Source of the DNA: Hofstenia miamia
Taxonomy: Eukaryota > Xenacoelomorpha > Acoela
Reading direction: 5' to 3'
Assembly: GCA_004352715.1 (NCBI GenBank)
Contig: SCFE01000106.1
Span: 1,491,502 to 1,555,501, forward strand
Length of the DNA: 64,000 nucleotides
Part shown: piece by piece, positions 21,131 through 32,209 of the stretch
Layout of the letters: the number at the start of each line of letters is the position of its first letter
Numbering within the stretch: position 1 is the first letter of the stretch
The notes under the pieces: model-generated
Told to the model about the DNA's origin: nothing
Databases searched by the model: none
Seen by the model: only the letters and a program-made list of their open reading frames with translations
Made by a program: the position numbers and the translations under genes

Positions 21131-24100
21131 TGAAATTGGATGCTAATAATTTCTCGATGACTTGTTCTATTCCATTTCTTGGACCACTTTTTTTACTAAA
21201 GATCTTAAAGAATAAATCAAAATCACGAGTGTAAGAATCATCTAAAATCCTTTATCAATATTTTGGAAAAGAATATTGAATATGTCTAATCATTTATATT
21301 TAAGAACAATTACGAGTAAATATGTTGACAAATTAATTAAAAAAGATTCTTAAATTATTTAATAGCACTATGGAACAAATTGGACCACACTATAAGACAT
21401 GGAATAAATAATATAATATTTAAGACGTTGAAAAACATGGATGTAGGAAAAAACATTAAATCAATATTTAAATATGATTTAGAATTTAAAAATAAACGTA
21501 AGGCGAACCTGGTTTAAGATCAATTATTCCAATATCCAACAACATATTTAAGTTCTCAAATACATATACATGTACGAAGCTTACAAACTTATTATATTGA
21601 TATTTTTTGGCTGCCATTTTCACAGATGATAGCTAAACTCCAACTCAACATTCTTTCTAACTCATGTTTTGTTCTTTTAGACAAGTTGTTCAACAGACAT
21701 GAATATAAATACTGAGGAAGAATATATAATTTCAAGATCATAGTTTCCTTTTAATTTGTATAAAGCCCTTGAGCCATTTTTTCATTATTTTATTAATATC
21801 TTTTTTATATATGAATTTATTATAAAAAATAATAGCAATTCTATTTTCTTCCATGATTTTATTGTTTACTTGTAAGCTTAGTTTCCAGGCTTGTCCATTG
21901 GACAGATTTTTCTGTCCAAGCCAATCCAATACAAAAATTCTAGATTTGTCCAATTGGAATCCAATCAAATTCCAATCTAATTTTGAGGTTTATTAATCCA
22001 AATTTTCTTTGCAACATACATTGGATGTCTTTTATTTCACATAATATTTATTTAAGTTTATTGCACAAATTTTTTTTATGTAATTGAGGCCTGGTAAAAC
22101 CAGAAAAATACATAATTTCAAAGAAAACGCAGAAAAATTGGAATTATTATTAGAGAACAAATGCATTGGCTGCATTTGTCGAAGTTTTGGACATCAATGA
22201 AGTTAAAATACGAGATCCTATATTCGATCAATACTACTCTCAATGACGGAAATCTCTATATTTGTTTATTTCTAAGTGAGGTTTCAGCTCTAAGGTATGT
22301 TCACATCTTATATAGCCTTGCGGAAACACCCCCGTCGGTTCGAGAAAAATTTTCGAACAGGAAGTGTGACAGAATTTTTGAAATCCTGGGAGCAAAGGAT
22401 TAAATTTTTTCATACAATACTTTTTTGTCTAGGCTTAACAAATTTTGAAACTTATCAAAGTGCATAAATGCATTTCTTAGAACTAGATCATATTAAAAGG
22501 AGCCTCATCACTAAAATTTCAACATACGCAATACGCAACACACCGGAAAAGAATACTAATTATTTGTAACTTTTAATATTCAAACTCCAAAGGTGAAAAC
22601 TGTTTGATTGCAAGCGTCTTGCTCCCAATCAAAACATAAGAAAGATATTAAAAATAAACCAGGATTTCGTTATGATGAAAACGTTGATATCCTATAGTAT
22701 TGGAAGAATTCCCCTTACAAAAAAATTAAATAAATAGCAAAATCTTATCTAACCACACAAGCTTTAGAAACAGTTCCTGAACTAACTCAACTCGACTTAC
22801 GATTCTCGCATTAACCCACGAAACGTCACCTTGCCCATATGAACGAACTCTTATTAGAAAATATAGTATGCAATGCAATGTAGGTAAAAAAATTCAGTAA
22901 TTCATGTTTTATATTCATGGGTGTTCTATTGGGAGTTTTCAATGCTATGTTAGTAGGAGATCTATGGGAGTGGAATCAATTCATTGAACTGCCACAAAAA
23001 TATTCCAACAAATATTGTGAGATTCTAACTCAAAGACGCATAAGCATGGCAGAAGAAAATTTCCCTAAATACCTATTTATTGTGATTGTGATCAATAATT
23101 TGTAACTAAATTCACATTCCTTTGAGTAAATTATTGTTTTTTGTTTTAGCTGGAAAATTAGAACTCTTCCAGAAAGGAAAATCTTAACATATTTTATTAA
23201 GTTTTCGCATACAAAATATCATAGAACTACTGATAATATAATATCATAAAATGACATCAGCTATCCAAAAAGTTATCTATTCGAAATTTTGCAAAATATG
23301 ACACCACACACACACACATGTTTGTATATCATATCATGTCGGAATTGCTGTGCAGGCTCAACTAAAGCAAATAAATAGAAATGCAACCAATGAATTTAAG
23401 AATTTATTGATCATATGCTGCCCTATTAGAATACAAAAGCACAATAATACTGGTCCAGTCATTGTATTCTAGTCAAATAAAATTTTAGAAAACATACTTA
23501 TTTTGTGCTCACTTGACAATATTGCAATTAGTTATTATGATATGACGAATTGTATTCAGAGTATTATCTAGGCCCTGCAAGTACTCGAAATTTCTAGTTG
23601 GGTTGAGTTTTGATAATTGAAAACGAATAGTGTAGTGTATGTTTGCTTAATTAAAAACAATATCATTTTTTAATTAAAAAACTTTCCATTAAAAATTTCT
23701 TTCAGAGTCAATGGGGTTGAGCAATATTGTCTATTGAATAATCGTTACTAATATCAAGATGTTAGAATTTATTGACATTATGGTGGTAGCCTCTCCCTGC
23801 TGATTGGATTGTTTTGAATTTTTTTGTCTTTCGTAAGTTAGATTAACACTTCATTAGGAGGGTTGCGAGTTTAAGTTGGTAAACAAACTTCACATTTTAT
23901 TTAAGTGATATTTGATGAAGTTTCATTCTTTAGTTTAATAACATCCACACTGATTGGTTAATGCTACATCTATTAAATACAATAATGATCAATTACAAAT
24001 GTAACTGCTAAAATATTGTTTTTCAAGTTTGAAAAACAGTTTATTACTTTTTTTTTAAATTCCAATATTTTTTATTAATCAATATTACAATAATTTAAAA

Positions 24101-24140
24101 ATGAATAAAAAAGGCATTGCCAATATGTACAATGCGATTA
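21131..24140. other. 3 kb AT-rich region, no gene recognised
   Basis: Short frames (for example 22161-22403 and 22917-23105) show no motif. A palindromic GGCTTGTCCATTGGACAG-type segment at 21888-21965 resembles one at 34722-34779. A (CA)n stretch lies near 23310. Old, unrecognisable repeats are likely. Confidence 0.4.
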
Positions 24141-25342
24141 ATTTAAGTAAAATATTCACTATTAAGTATTTGAACTCTTGAAATAAATTCCCCGTTTGAA
24201 TTCATTGGCATCTCTTCTGGAAGCAGTGTTCTTTGCATGATTGCTTCGATATCCAGAATAACTAGCTCTATTCTGAAATGAACTTGAATCTGATTGTGGA
24301 CGATGTTTATTTTTTGGTCTACGATTTGCTGAAGGTGCACGTATCAAAGATGATTTAAATTACAAGGACTCACCTTCTTAGACTTAAAAGATCATTTAGT
24401 CATTTTTATACCGCAATAGAATTAGAGTTGCATTCCATCTTTGAAGCATTACTCCCAACTGCTGAAATATTTGTTGAGTAATACTGTGTTGTTCTCCATC
24501 CGCAACTCTTGTAGCACACAGAAAATTTTGGAAATAGTTTTTGAAGATAACAAGGACCAACCTCCTAATGCGTCAACAGCCATGGGAACAAATGTGATAC
24601 CTGCTTCTTGACAAGTTTGGCCGTACTTAACAAATTTTTTGTTTTCAGCTACTTCTAATGCATAACCGGCAGTAGTTCCAGGGAACTAATAACAGTTATG
24701 TCTAGAGCGGCTGGACGACCATTGGACCAAGTTGGTAAAAATACATCACTGGGTCGAGTCCTATTAGAAGATGCAATGTTACCGTATTCTAAAACCGGTG
24801 ACAATGCAGCTTTCACAGCACAATTATATATTATATCACATCTCCAGCACATCCTAACGCATGATCTCCATATATATCCAGCATACCATTACACTTTGGA
24901 AATTGCATTTCTTTACTAGTCATTGAAATACCAAGTCTATATGCTAATGCAACCTGGAAATCCGCAGGTTCAAATTTTAAATTAAGTGCACTTATAAGAA
25001 TGGCTGAAAGCCAATCACCACTATGTGGTAAGGAGCAACTAAGCAACCTGGCTTTGTCCGATTCATTTTTGCGTAAGACTATTTTGTGCCATAACTGCTT
25101 ATCATACTTTTCTGTGATTTGCTTTTGTGATTTAAATGATAAATCATATGGAATATCACTTGATGAAAGTATATTTGAATGGGCAAGCTGCGAAGCACAT
25201 TGCGTAGCAATATCACTTGATATCTTTTCACATTTTGCAATTAAGCTTGCTTGATTCCTACAATCTATATGAGACCCAAGATAGGATACTGAGGCATATG
25301 AAGAGGCATTTCGAATACCAAGACCACCAAGATGAATAGGCA

Positions 25343-25925
25343 ATTCAGCCTGAAGTCTTTGAGATTAAGAAATTACAGATTTGCAAATGTTCTCAAGGCA
25401 AGTATGTACCGAATTTTTAAATTTTGATAGTCCTTTGTCAACACTATTAGGATTGCATGTTCTTGGGGAGTACATAATCTTTGGCAAACCAGTAGAACAT
25501 CGAAGTATTATCATAATCGATTTAAAAAAGTCATTTGTTATTTCTCTCAAAATTTTCCTATTATTAGCAGTATATGGTATTGAGACTAATACCGGTCCGA
25601 TTTTAAATTTTGAATCATACATCAAAAAATTGAATACCGGCTCAGATATTGTGAATTAGTAACATTTAAATTTTCAGAATTTAAGTATTAAAAATTTCGA
25701 ATATAGGGAATTCGTTTCAAATACTAAAAATGATTTAATTCTCGCAATTTCTGAAANATTCAGCCTGAAGTCTTTGAGATTGAGAAATTACAGATTTTCA
25801 AATGTTCTCAAGGCAAGCATGTACCGAATTTTCAAATTTTGATAGATCTTTGTCAATACTATTAGGATTGCATGTTCTTAGGGAGTAAATAATCTTTGGC
25901 AAACCAGTAGAACATCGAAGTAAAT
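25343..25925. repeat. 160-base direct duplication around an inserted segment
   Basis: 25343-25504 and 25758-25921 are near-identical, both encoding the LINE thumb block on the minus strand. Between them lie about 250 bases of unrelated plus-strand LINE sequence, ending in a single N at 25757. This is either a real duplication or a contig join with overlapping ends. Confidence 0.8.
25505..25756 (+). pseudogene. LINE N-terminal fragment with degenerate 2A-like motif
   Basis: The plus strand reads IFLLLAVYGIETNTGP (25550-25603) and later KNDLILAISE. Many endonuclease-type LINEs start with a leucine-rich stretch and a 2A-like ribosome-skipping motif ending NPGP, followed by an ILAISETW-like endonuclease motif. 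Here the key Pro is Thr. This is a fragment. Confidence 0.5.
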
Positions 25926-26273
25926 AGAGTTCCAGCTGTGGATCATTTAATTCACAAACCAAACTATGTAAATTGATTGCTTTGTTTACACGGCTGATAA
26001 AAAATTCTTCATGGAAAGAAGAGTTTAAAGATACCGCCAAGAATCACCAAGACCTCAATTTTAAGGGTTATTTAATCAAGAATACATGTCAATACATTTA
26101 TTTGGTGACCATATCTCACATTTATCGATGCTCACTGTTAGGCCAATTTGAGCAAATTTAGTGCATATGAAACTAAATGCTGATGCAAATACGTCCACAG
26201 GGCCAACAATAGAACCATCATCTAGGTAAAATACTACTGTTGAAAGATCTAGAAAATTTTCTGCAATCTCTTT

Positions 26274-27273
26274 NNNNNNNNNNNNNNNNNNNNNNNNNNN
26301 NNNNNNNNNNNNNNNNNNNNNNNNNNNNNNNNNNNNNNNNNNNNNNNNNNNNNNNNNNNNNNNNNNNNNNNNNNNNNNNNNNNNNNNNNNNNNNNNNNNN
26401 NNNNNNNNNNNNNNNNNNNNNNNNNNNNNNNNNNNNNNNNNNNNNNNNNNNNNNNNNNNNNNNNNNNNNNNNNNNNNNNNNNNNNNNNNNNNNNNNNNNN
26501 NNNNNNNNNNNNNNNNNNNNNNNNNNNNNNNNNNNNNNNNNNNNNNNNNNNNNNNNNNNNNNNNNNNNNNNNNNNNNNNNNNNNNNNNNNNNNNNNNNNN
26601 NNNNNNNNNNNNNNNNNNNNNNNNNNNNNNNNNNNNNNNNNNNNNNNNNNNNNNNNNNNNNNNNNNNNNNNNNNNNNNNNNNNNNNNNNNNNNNNNNNNN
26701 NNNNNNNNNNNNNNNNNNNNNNNNNNNNNNNNNNNNNNNNNNNNNNNNNNNNNNNNNNNNNNNNNNNNNNNNNNNNNNNNNNNNNNNNNNNNNNNNNNNN
26801 NNNNNNNNNNNNNNNNNNNNNNNNNNNNNNNNNNNNNNNNNNNNNNNNNNNNNNNNNNNNNNNNNNNNNNNNNNNNNNNNNNNNNNNNNNNNNNNNNNNN
26901 NNNNNNNNNNNNNNNNNNNNNNNNNNNNNNNNNNNNNNNNNNNNNNNNNNNNNNNNNNNNNNNNNNNNNNNNNNNNNNNNNNNNNNNNNNNNNNNNNNNN
27001 NNNNNNNNNNNNNNNNNNNNNNNNNNNNNNNNNNNNNNNNNNNNNNNNNNNNNNNNNNNNNNNNNNNNNNNNNNNNNNNNNNNNNNNNNNNNNNNNNNNN
27101 NNNNNNNNNNNNNNNNNNNNNNNNNNNNNNNNNNNNNNNNNNNNNNNNNNNNNNNNNNNNNNNNNNNNNNNNNNNNNNNNNNNNNNNNNNNNNNNNNNNN
27201 NNNNNNNNNNNNNNNNNNNNNNNNNNNNNNNNNNNNNNNNNNNNNNNNNNNNNNNNNNNNNNNNNNNNNNNNN
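26274..27273. other. assembly gap of 1000 N
   Basis: Unresolved. Its left edge cuts the LINE; its right edge is (TA)n. Confidence 0.99.
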
Positions 27274-27356
27274 TTATATATATATATATATATATATTTA
27301 TTTATTCTAAAGAACATTTTTAATAGAATCAATGTTTTCATATTTGTCCAAGACTG
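27274..27356. mobile_element. Tc1-like element end next to (TA)n
   Basis: (TA)n at 27274-27300 is followed by a 46-base block (27311-27356) that is the exact inverse of 37146-37191. The block ends ...CAAGACTG next to TA, that is a CAGT end beside a TA target, as in Tc1-type elements. The rest lies in the gap. Confidence 0.6.
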
Positions 27357-27941
27357 TATTTCGCTATACAATGACCCCACGTATGTTCATTGTTAGAAAT
27401 TGATACATGTTCGCATTATACATCGTACCATTGTGTAAAATATGGTTCTGAATCAGTACTTAAGCAACATTTACCTTCTTTCCTCAGGTCATATATTTTA
27501 ATTCTGGACGATATAAATCTCCACCTAACGAATTGGCTATGTTGCTCAATATTTATATTATTAAAATTATAACATGAAAAGATAGGAAACTACCTATGTG
27601 TAGAGAAGGTGATTACTCAATTGTCCAATATATTTGCGTTTTTTTATCTGGATAGATTCCTTCAGTGCAGAATGAAAGAAATCGGCATATCTGCAATAAT
27701 AGGATATGCCCATGAGCGTCCACATCAGACATCACTTTCCATCGCCTGCAAGATGAGCAGCCAGTGAATTACTCTGAAGTACCTGAACTACTCATTTAGT
27801 CTATTGGTGCTTTTTATTTTGTTTGATTTTCGGGAAAAGTATGCTTTGTGTGTGTCCCAAATAGAAGTTTTTGAGAATTTGTAGCTTAGCCAATGTTTTT
27901 GGCAATTTGGAAAATAGTCCAACTTCAAGTTGACAGTTCAT
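27357..27941. other. spacer, nothing recognised
   Basis: No coding motif; short frames only. Confidence 0.35.
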
Positions 27942-28119
27942 ATAATTTTAGTAAAAAAATTAGACTAAAAGATGTATTTCGCTCAACTCGAGCATCGTCA
28001 ATTTACAAAATTTTCCCTCTTAATATGCATTATTTAATTAACCCATTTCAGCTCCAATTAATTTTTGTGTAGTAATTTCATATTTTCTAATATTTTTCGT
28101 GTTGGTTCTACCCAATTGA

Positions 28120-29084
28120 TTAGGAAAACGTCTCATTATCCATCCATCTACATACCATAATTTTATTCACCTTGTCTGTGGCGAACTCAGCCGTTCCTCT
28201 CTTTTGTTTCTTCATAACATCAACTGATTTCAGGGGGCAATTTTTACACTTGTTTGCTCTTATTGTCCCTGTAGCACCGTAATTTCTTTCCTTCAGTTCT
28301 TTGAGAAGTTCGAATGAAGTAAAGAGATTATCAAAATATATATTATATGGAAGTGACCGTTTATCTACTGGCAATGCATCAATGTTTTTCAAAACTGTAA
28401 CGGCACATTTGCCAAATACTTTCTCGTTCAAATCATTTCCTTCATAGGTATGTCCTTGATAAAGATCAAAGGTCACTAGATAACCATCGTCTGTATTTAG
28501 ACACCAAGCTTTGTATCCGAATCTAATTGGTTTCATTCTGATGCACTGTTTACACCCATGCTTACCATAATACTCAATCATTGCTTCATCATGAGAGAGT
28601 GACTTCACAGGTTGAAAATGCTCTATGAACTTCTTTGTTAGATGTCTGACGAGTGGACGAACTTTGGCATATTTGTCAGTTGTATCAAATGAAGAATTAT
28701 CAGAAAAGTGAATGAATTGCATAATTTTTTCAAATCTTCTTCTCATTGCTTGATAGACAGCTTCATTTTTTGTCAAAGACGAATTTCTCCAAAACATCCT
28801 CCGAGAAGATACAGGAACGATGCCAGATACTATCAAAATTCCAATGAACACTTTAATTTCTTCTTTTGTTACCAAGAAATCTGTTTCACCTTTGAAAGTT
28901 GCATAAAGAATTGTCTGATCCACTAACATATTCCACATATCATCATCAAAAAAATAGTTCAAAAAGTTCAACTGGAGTAAAATCTCTATATTTTGCATAA
29001 TTTTCCTCGGGAAATATACAGTCCCCAGGTGTGAGAGAAGTGCCAAGACTCCATTTAGGAGTCTTATAGCTATTGATAGGTGAA
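28120..29084 (-). pseudogene. piggyBac transposase, copy 1
   Basis: Minus strand, DDE_Tnp_1_7 type: IKVFIGILIVSGIVPVSSRR, SLSHDEAMIEYYGKHGCKQ (first catalytic Asp in HDE), DNLFTSFELLKEL and GTAEFATDKVNKIMVCRWMD. It is nearly identical to copy 2, with an extra A in a poly-A run near 28955 that shifts the frame. The C-terminal coding is deleted after WMDN, so the sequence jumps to about 90 bases of terminal DNA. The N-terminus is lost in the gap at 29085. Not functional. Confidence 0.9.
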
Positions 29085-29814
29085 NNNNNNNNNNNNNNNN
29101 NNNNNNNNNNNNNNNNNNNNNNNNNNNNNNNNNNNNNNNNNNNNNNNNNNNNNNNNNNNNNNNNNNNNNNNNNNNNNNNNNNNNNNNNNNNNNNNNNNNN
29201 NNNNNNNNNNNNNNNNNNNNNNNNNNNNNNNNNNNNNNNNNNNNNNNNNNNNNNNNNNNNNNNNNNNNNNNNNNNNNNNNNNNNNNNNNNNNNNNNNNNN
29301 NNNNNNNNNNNNNNNNNNNNNNNNNNNNNNNNNNNNNNNNNNNNNNNNNNNNNNNNNNNNNNNNNNNNNNNNNNNNNNNNNNNNNNNNNNNNNNNNNNNN
29401 NNNNNNNNNNNNNNNNNNNNNNNNNNNNNNNNNNNNNNNNNNNNNNNNNNNNNNNNNNNNNNNNNNNNNNNNNNNNNNNNNNNNNNNNNNNNNNNNNNNN
29501 NNNNNNNNNNNNNNNNNNNNNNNNNNNNNNNNNNNNNNNNNNNNNNNNNNNNNNNNNNNNNNNNNNNNNNNNNNNNNNNNNNNNNNNNNNNNNNNNNNNN
29601 NNNNNNNNNNNNNNNNNNNNNNNNNNNNNNNNNNNNNNNNNNNNNNNNNNNNNNNNNNNNNNNNNNNNNNNNNNNNNNNNNNNNNNNNNNNNNNNNNNNN
29701 NNNNNNNNNNNNNNNNNNNNNNNNNNNNNNNNNNNNNNNNNNNNNNNNNNNNNNNNNNNNNNNNNNNNNNNNNNNNNNNNNNNNNNNNNNNNNNNNNNNN
29801 NNNNNNNNNNNNNN
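29085..29814. other. assembly gap of 730 N
   Basis: Unresolved. It lies between the broken piggyBac copy and the 125-base repeat. Confidence 0.99.
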
Positions 29815-29941
29815 TGATGATGTGAGACTGTCTGTTCTGTGGAGCAGACGGCGACTTCTATGCCCAGAGCCGTAGAGTGCGTCTACGAGGGCAGTTATAC
29901 AGAGGATTTTCCTCTGTCTCTGGCCTCTAGATAGGCCTAGG
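29815..29941. repeat. 125-base repeat, first copy, gap-adjacent
   Basis: Virtually identical to 34937-35061 in the same orientation. It is richer in GC than its surroundings and contains no clear ORF. It may be a LINE 5' untranslated part, since a reverse transcriptase fragment follows downstream. Confidence 0.75.
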
Positions 29942-30370
29942 CCAGCATTTGCTGGGCCTTACCTATGAGGGAGCTTTGCTTTGTCATGGGTTTTAGTTAT
30001 GATCCGACATTCTAAGTTACGGAGATTTTAGGACGTTACTTGGTGCTTTGCACTCAAGTGTATAAATATCTCCTAAATAATCAGGATCTTCATAACAGGC
30101 AGACGGCAGGTGCTCACGAGTTACCTCAGTTAGTAGCCTTGGTTGGTGAAAGCTGTAGAGAGGCGCAACCCTCTCATGAAGCTCAGCCTTCGGCTTCACT
30201 CCTGCTGATCAGACTCAACACAGATCAGCACTCTACGTGCCAGGGGTCGCCAGAGGACAAGCATGATTAAGCCGGCAGCACACTTCTAGGGGAAGTGTCA
30301 GAGCTGATCTGTTGCCACCCACTCTTCAGTCCGTTGATGGTAGAGTAACCCCGACAATGCCGTGTTACTC
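29942..30370. other. GC-richer segment, possible LINE 5' region
   Basis: Lies between the 125-base repeat and the reverse transcriptase fragment. No protein motif was recognised; base composition is unlike the AT-rich host DNA. Confidence 0.35.
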
Positions 30371-30372
30371 AG

Positions 30373-30760
30373 TTGAAAGCTTCAAGATATTGTGGTCCTA
30401 ACCAAGTAGGCGTTGGCATTCCAATTCGCTGCGAAGCAGTTATCCATAGTCTAAATTCAATTTTAAGGGAATTGTCAGCTGACACAAACATTGCATTATT
30501 ACAAATTGATTTAAAGAACGCTTTTAATTCAGTTTCACGGTGTGCCATGATCACTTTCCAGAACTTCTATCATGTGTCAACTATTGCTATGGTAATTCAT
30601 CTTGGCTTTCCTTTAATAAAAATATAATCATTGGCCGCGATGATTTCTCACAGAGCAGTCGATGCCCACGCGTGCTCCTTTCTCAAAACATTTACGAATT
30701 CCTCACTATCGCCTTCCGCAAATCACAACGAACTTGTTGCCCCCTTTCTACAACTTGATA
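30373..30760 (+). pseudogene. reverse transcriptase fragment of the restriction-endonuclease LINE
   Basis: GPNQVGVGIPIRCEAVIHSL and IALLQIDLKNAFNSVSRC (palm motif with the first catalytic Asp) are followed, after frameshifts, by NYCYGNSSWLSFNKN and IIIGRDDFSQ. This is the region upstream of the YLDDG active site seen at 26200 on the minus strand, so it is probably the same or a related family in the opposite orientation. It breaks off near 30650. Confidence 0.72.
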
Positions 30761-30867
30761 AGTCCGAACTACTCCTTATTCATGAATTACTAAGGAAATT
30801 CATTGCTGACGAAGAAAGAGACAAATCACTCGCCGACATCACAACCCAGTCCCATCCTGATGTTAAT
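30631..30867 (+). other. open frame of unknown identity, cut by gap
   Basis: An open frame of 79 codons (ending KSLADITTQSHPDVN) runs into the gap at 30868. It is in the same orientation as the reverse transcriptase fragment but not alignable by eye to it. It may belong to an inserted element. Function unknown. Confidence 0.3.
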
Positions 30868-31867
30868 NNNNNNNNNNNNNNNNNNNNNNNNNNNNNNNNN
30901 NNNNNNNNNNNNNNNNNNNNNNNNNNNNNNNNNNNNNNNNNNNNNNNNNNNNNNNNNNNNNNNNNNNNNNNNNNNNNNNNNNNNNNNNNNNNNNNNNNNN
31001 NNNNNNNNNNNNNNNNNNNNNNNNNNNNNNNNNNNNNNNNNNNNNNNNNNNNNNNNNNNNNNNNNNNNNNNNNNNNNNNNNNNNNNNNNNNNNNNNNNNN
31101 NNNNNNNNNNNNNNNNNNNNNNNNNNNNNNNNNNNNNNNNNNNNNNNNNNNNNNNNNNNNNNNNNNNNNNNNNNNNNNNNNNNNNNNNNNNNNNNNNNNN
31201 NNNNNNNNNNNNNNNNNNNNNNNNNNNNNNNNNNNNNNNNNNNNNNNNNNNNNNNNNNNNNNNNNNNNNNNNNNNNNNNNNNNNNNNNNNNNNNNNNNNN
31301 NNNNNNNNNNNNNNNNNNNNNNNNNNNNNNNNNNNNNNNNNNNNNNNNNNNNNNNNNNNNNNNNNNNNNNNNNNNNNNNNNNNNNNNNNNNNNNNNNNNN
31401 NNNNNNNNNNNNNNNNNNNNNNNNNNNNNNNNNNNNNNNNNNNNNNNNNNNNNNNNNNNNNNNNNNNNNNNNNNNNNNNNNNNNNNNNNNNNNNNNNNNN
31501 NNNNNNNNNNNNNNNNNNNNNNNNNNNNNNNNNNNNNNNNNNNNNNNNNNNNNNNNNNNNNNNNNNNNNNNNNNNNNNNNNNNNNNNNNNNNNNNNNNNN
31601 NNNNNNNNNNNNNNNNNNNNNNNNNNNNNNNNNNNNNNNNNNNNNNNNNNNNNNNNNNNNNNNNNNNNNNNNNNNNNNNNNNNNNNNNNNNNNNNNNNNN
31701 NNNNNNNNNNNNNNNNNNNNNNNNNNNNNNNNNNNNNNNNNNNNNNNNNNNNNNNNNNNNNNNNNNNNNNNNNNNNNNNNNNNNNNNNNNNNNNNNNNNN
31801 NNNNNNNNNNNNNNNNNNNNNNNNNNNNNNNNNNNNNNNNNNNNNNNNNNNNNNNNNNNNNNNNNNN
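30868..31867. other. assembly gap of 1000 N
   Basis: Unresolved bases. Confidence 0.99.
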
Positions 31868-32209
31868 GTGCATACACCGAGCTAACGTAGGGTACACATA
31901 ACTAATTCCAGTTGAGCTGAGGTTGTGCCGTGGACTCAATCATTGGTTAAGAAGGAGAGGAGCTGTCTTGTGGAGATCGGCTTCGGGCAGGAGCCCATGG
32001 AAGAACCGAAGAGGAAACGTCATACTGCTCTGTCACCTAAACAGTGATGGTTAATACTCAATTATTTAATTAACATAACTAGTTAATAAGAGAGGAAGGT
32101 CTGATGGTTCAACAACTTGGTAACACCTCACCCGCAATTTACCGAGGATTCATTATCAGTAATTAGACACGGCGTAATAAGCTAGGTGGAGGATGTTACA
32201 CCAATACCA
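31868..32209. other. unidentified insertion next to piggyBac copy 2
   Basis: GC-richer sequence that replaces the end of piggyBac copy 2. Similarity to piggyBac begins abruptly at about 32210. No motif recognised. Confidence 0.35.

Larger units (their letters stand above)
24143..26273 (-). pseudogene. LINE with restriction-like endonuclease, 3' half, broken
   Basis: Minus strand, in order. Active site VVFYLDDGSIVGPVD at about 26200-26240, with CTKFAQIGLTVSIDKCEIW. Thumb block LRCSTGLPKIIYSLRTCNPNS at 25860-25925. PIHLGGLGIRNASSYAS at 25300-25345. A zinc-knuckle-like CNGMLDIYGDHALGC near 24850-24880. Then RPSDVFLPTWSNGRPAALDI at about 24700-24770, where PD-x(about 14)-D fits a restriction-like endonuclease. 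Then GQTCQEAGITFVPMAVDALG at about 24580-24640. A Ser/Arg-rich tail ends near 24170. The 5' half is in the gap 26274-27273. An apparent duplication at 25343-25920 interrupts it. Related to R2/NeSL-type LINEs; exact clade unknown. Confidence 0.78.

Noticed and set aside
22161-23105. Two short plus-strand frames
   Set aside because: No recognisable domain and no exon structure.
30017-30270. Frames in the GC-rich segment
   Set aside because: They overlap on both strands without motif; the segment looks like an untranslated part of an element.
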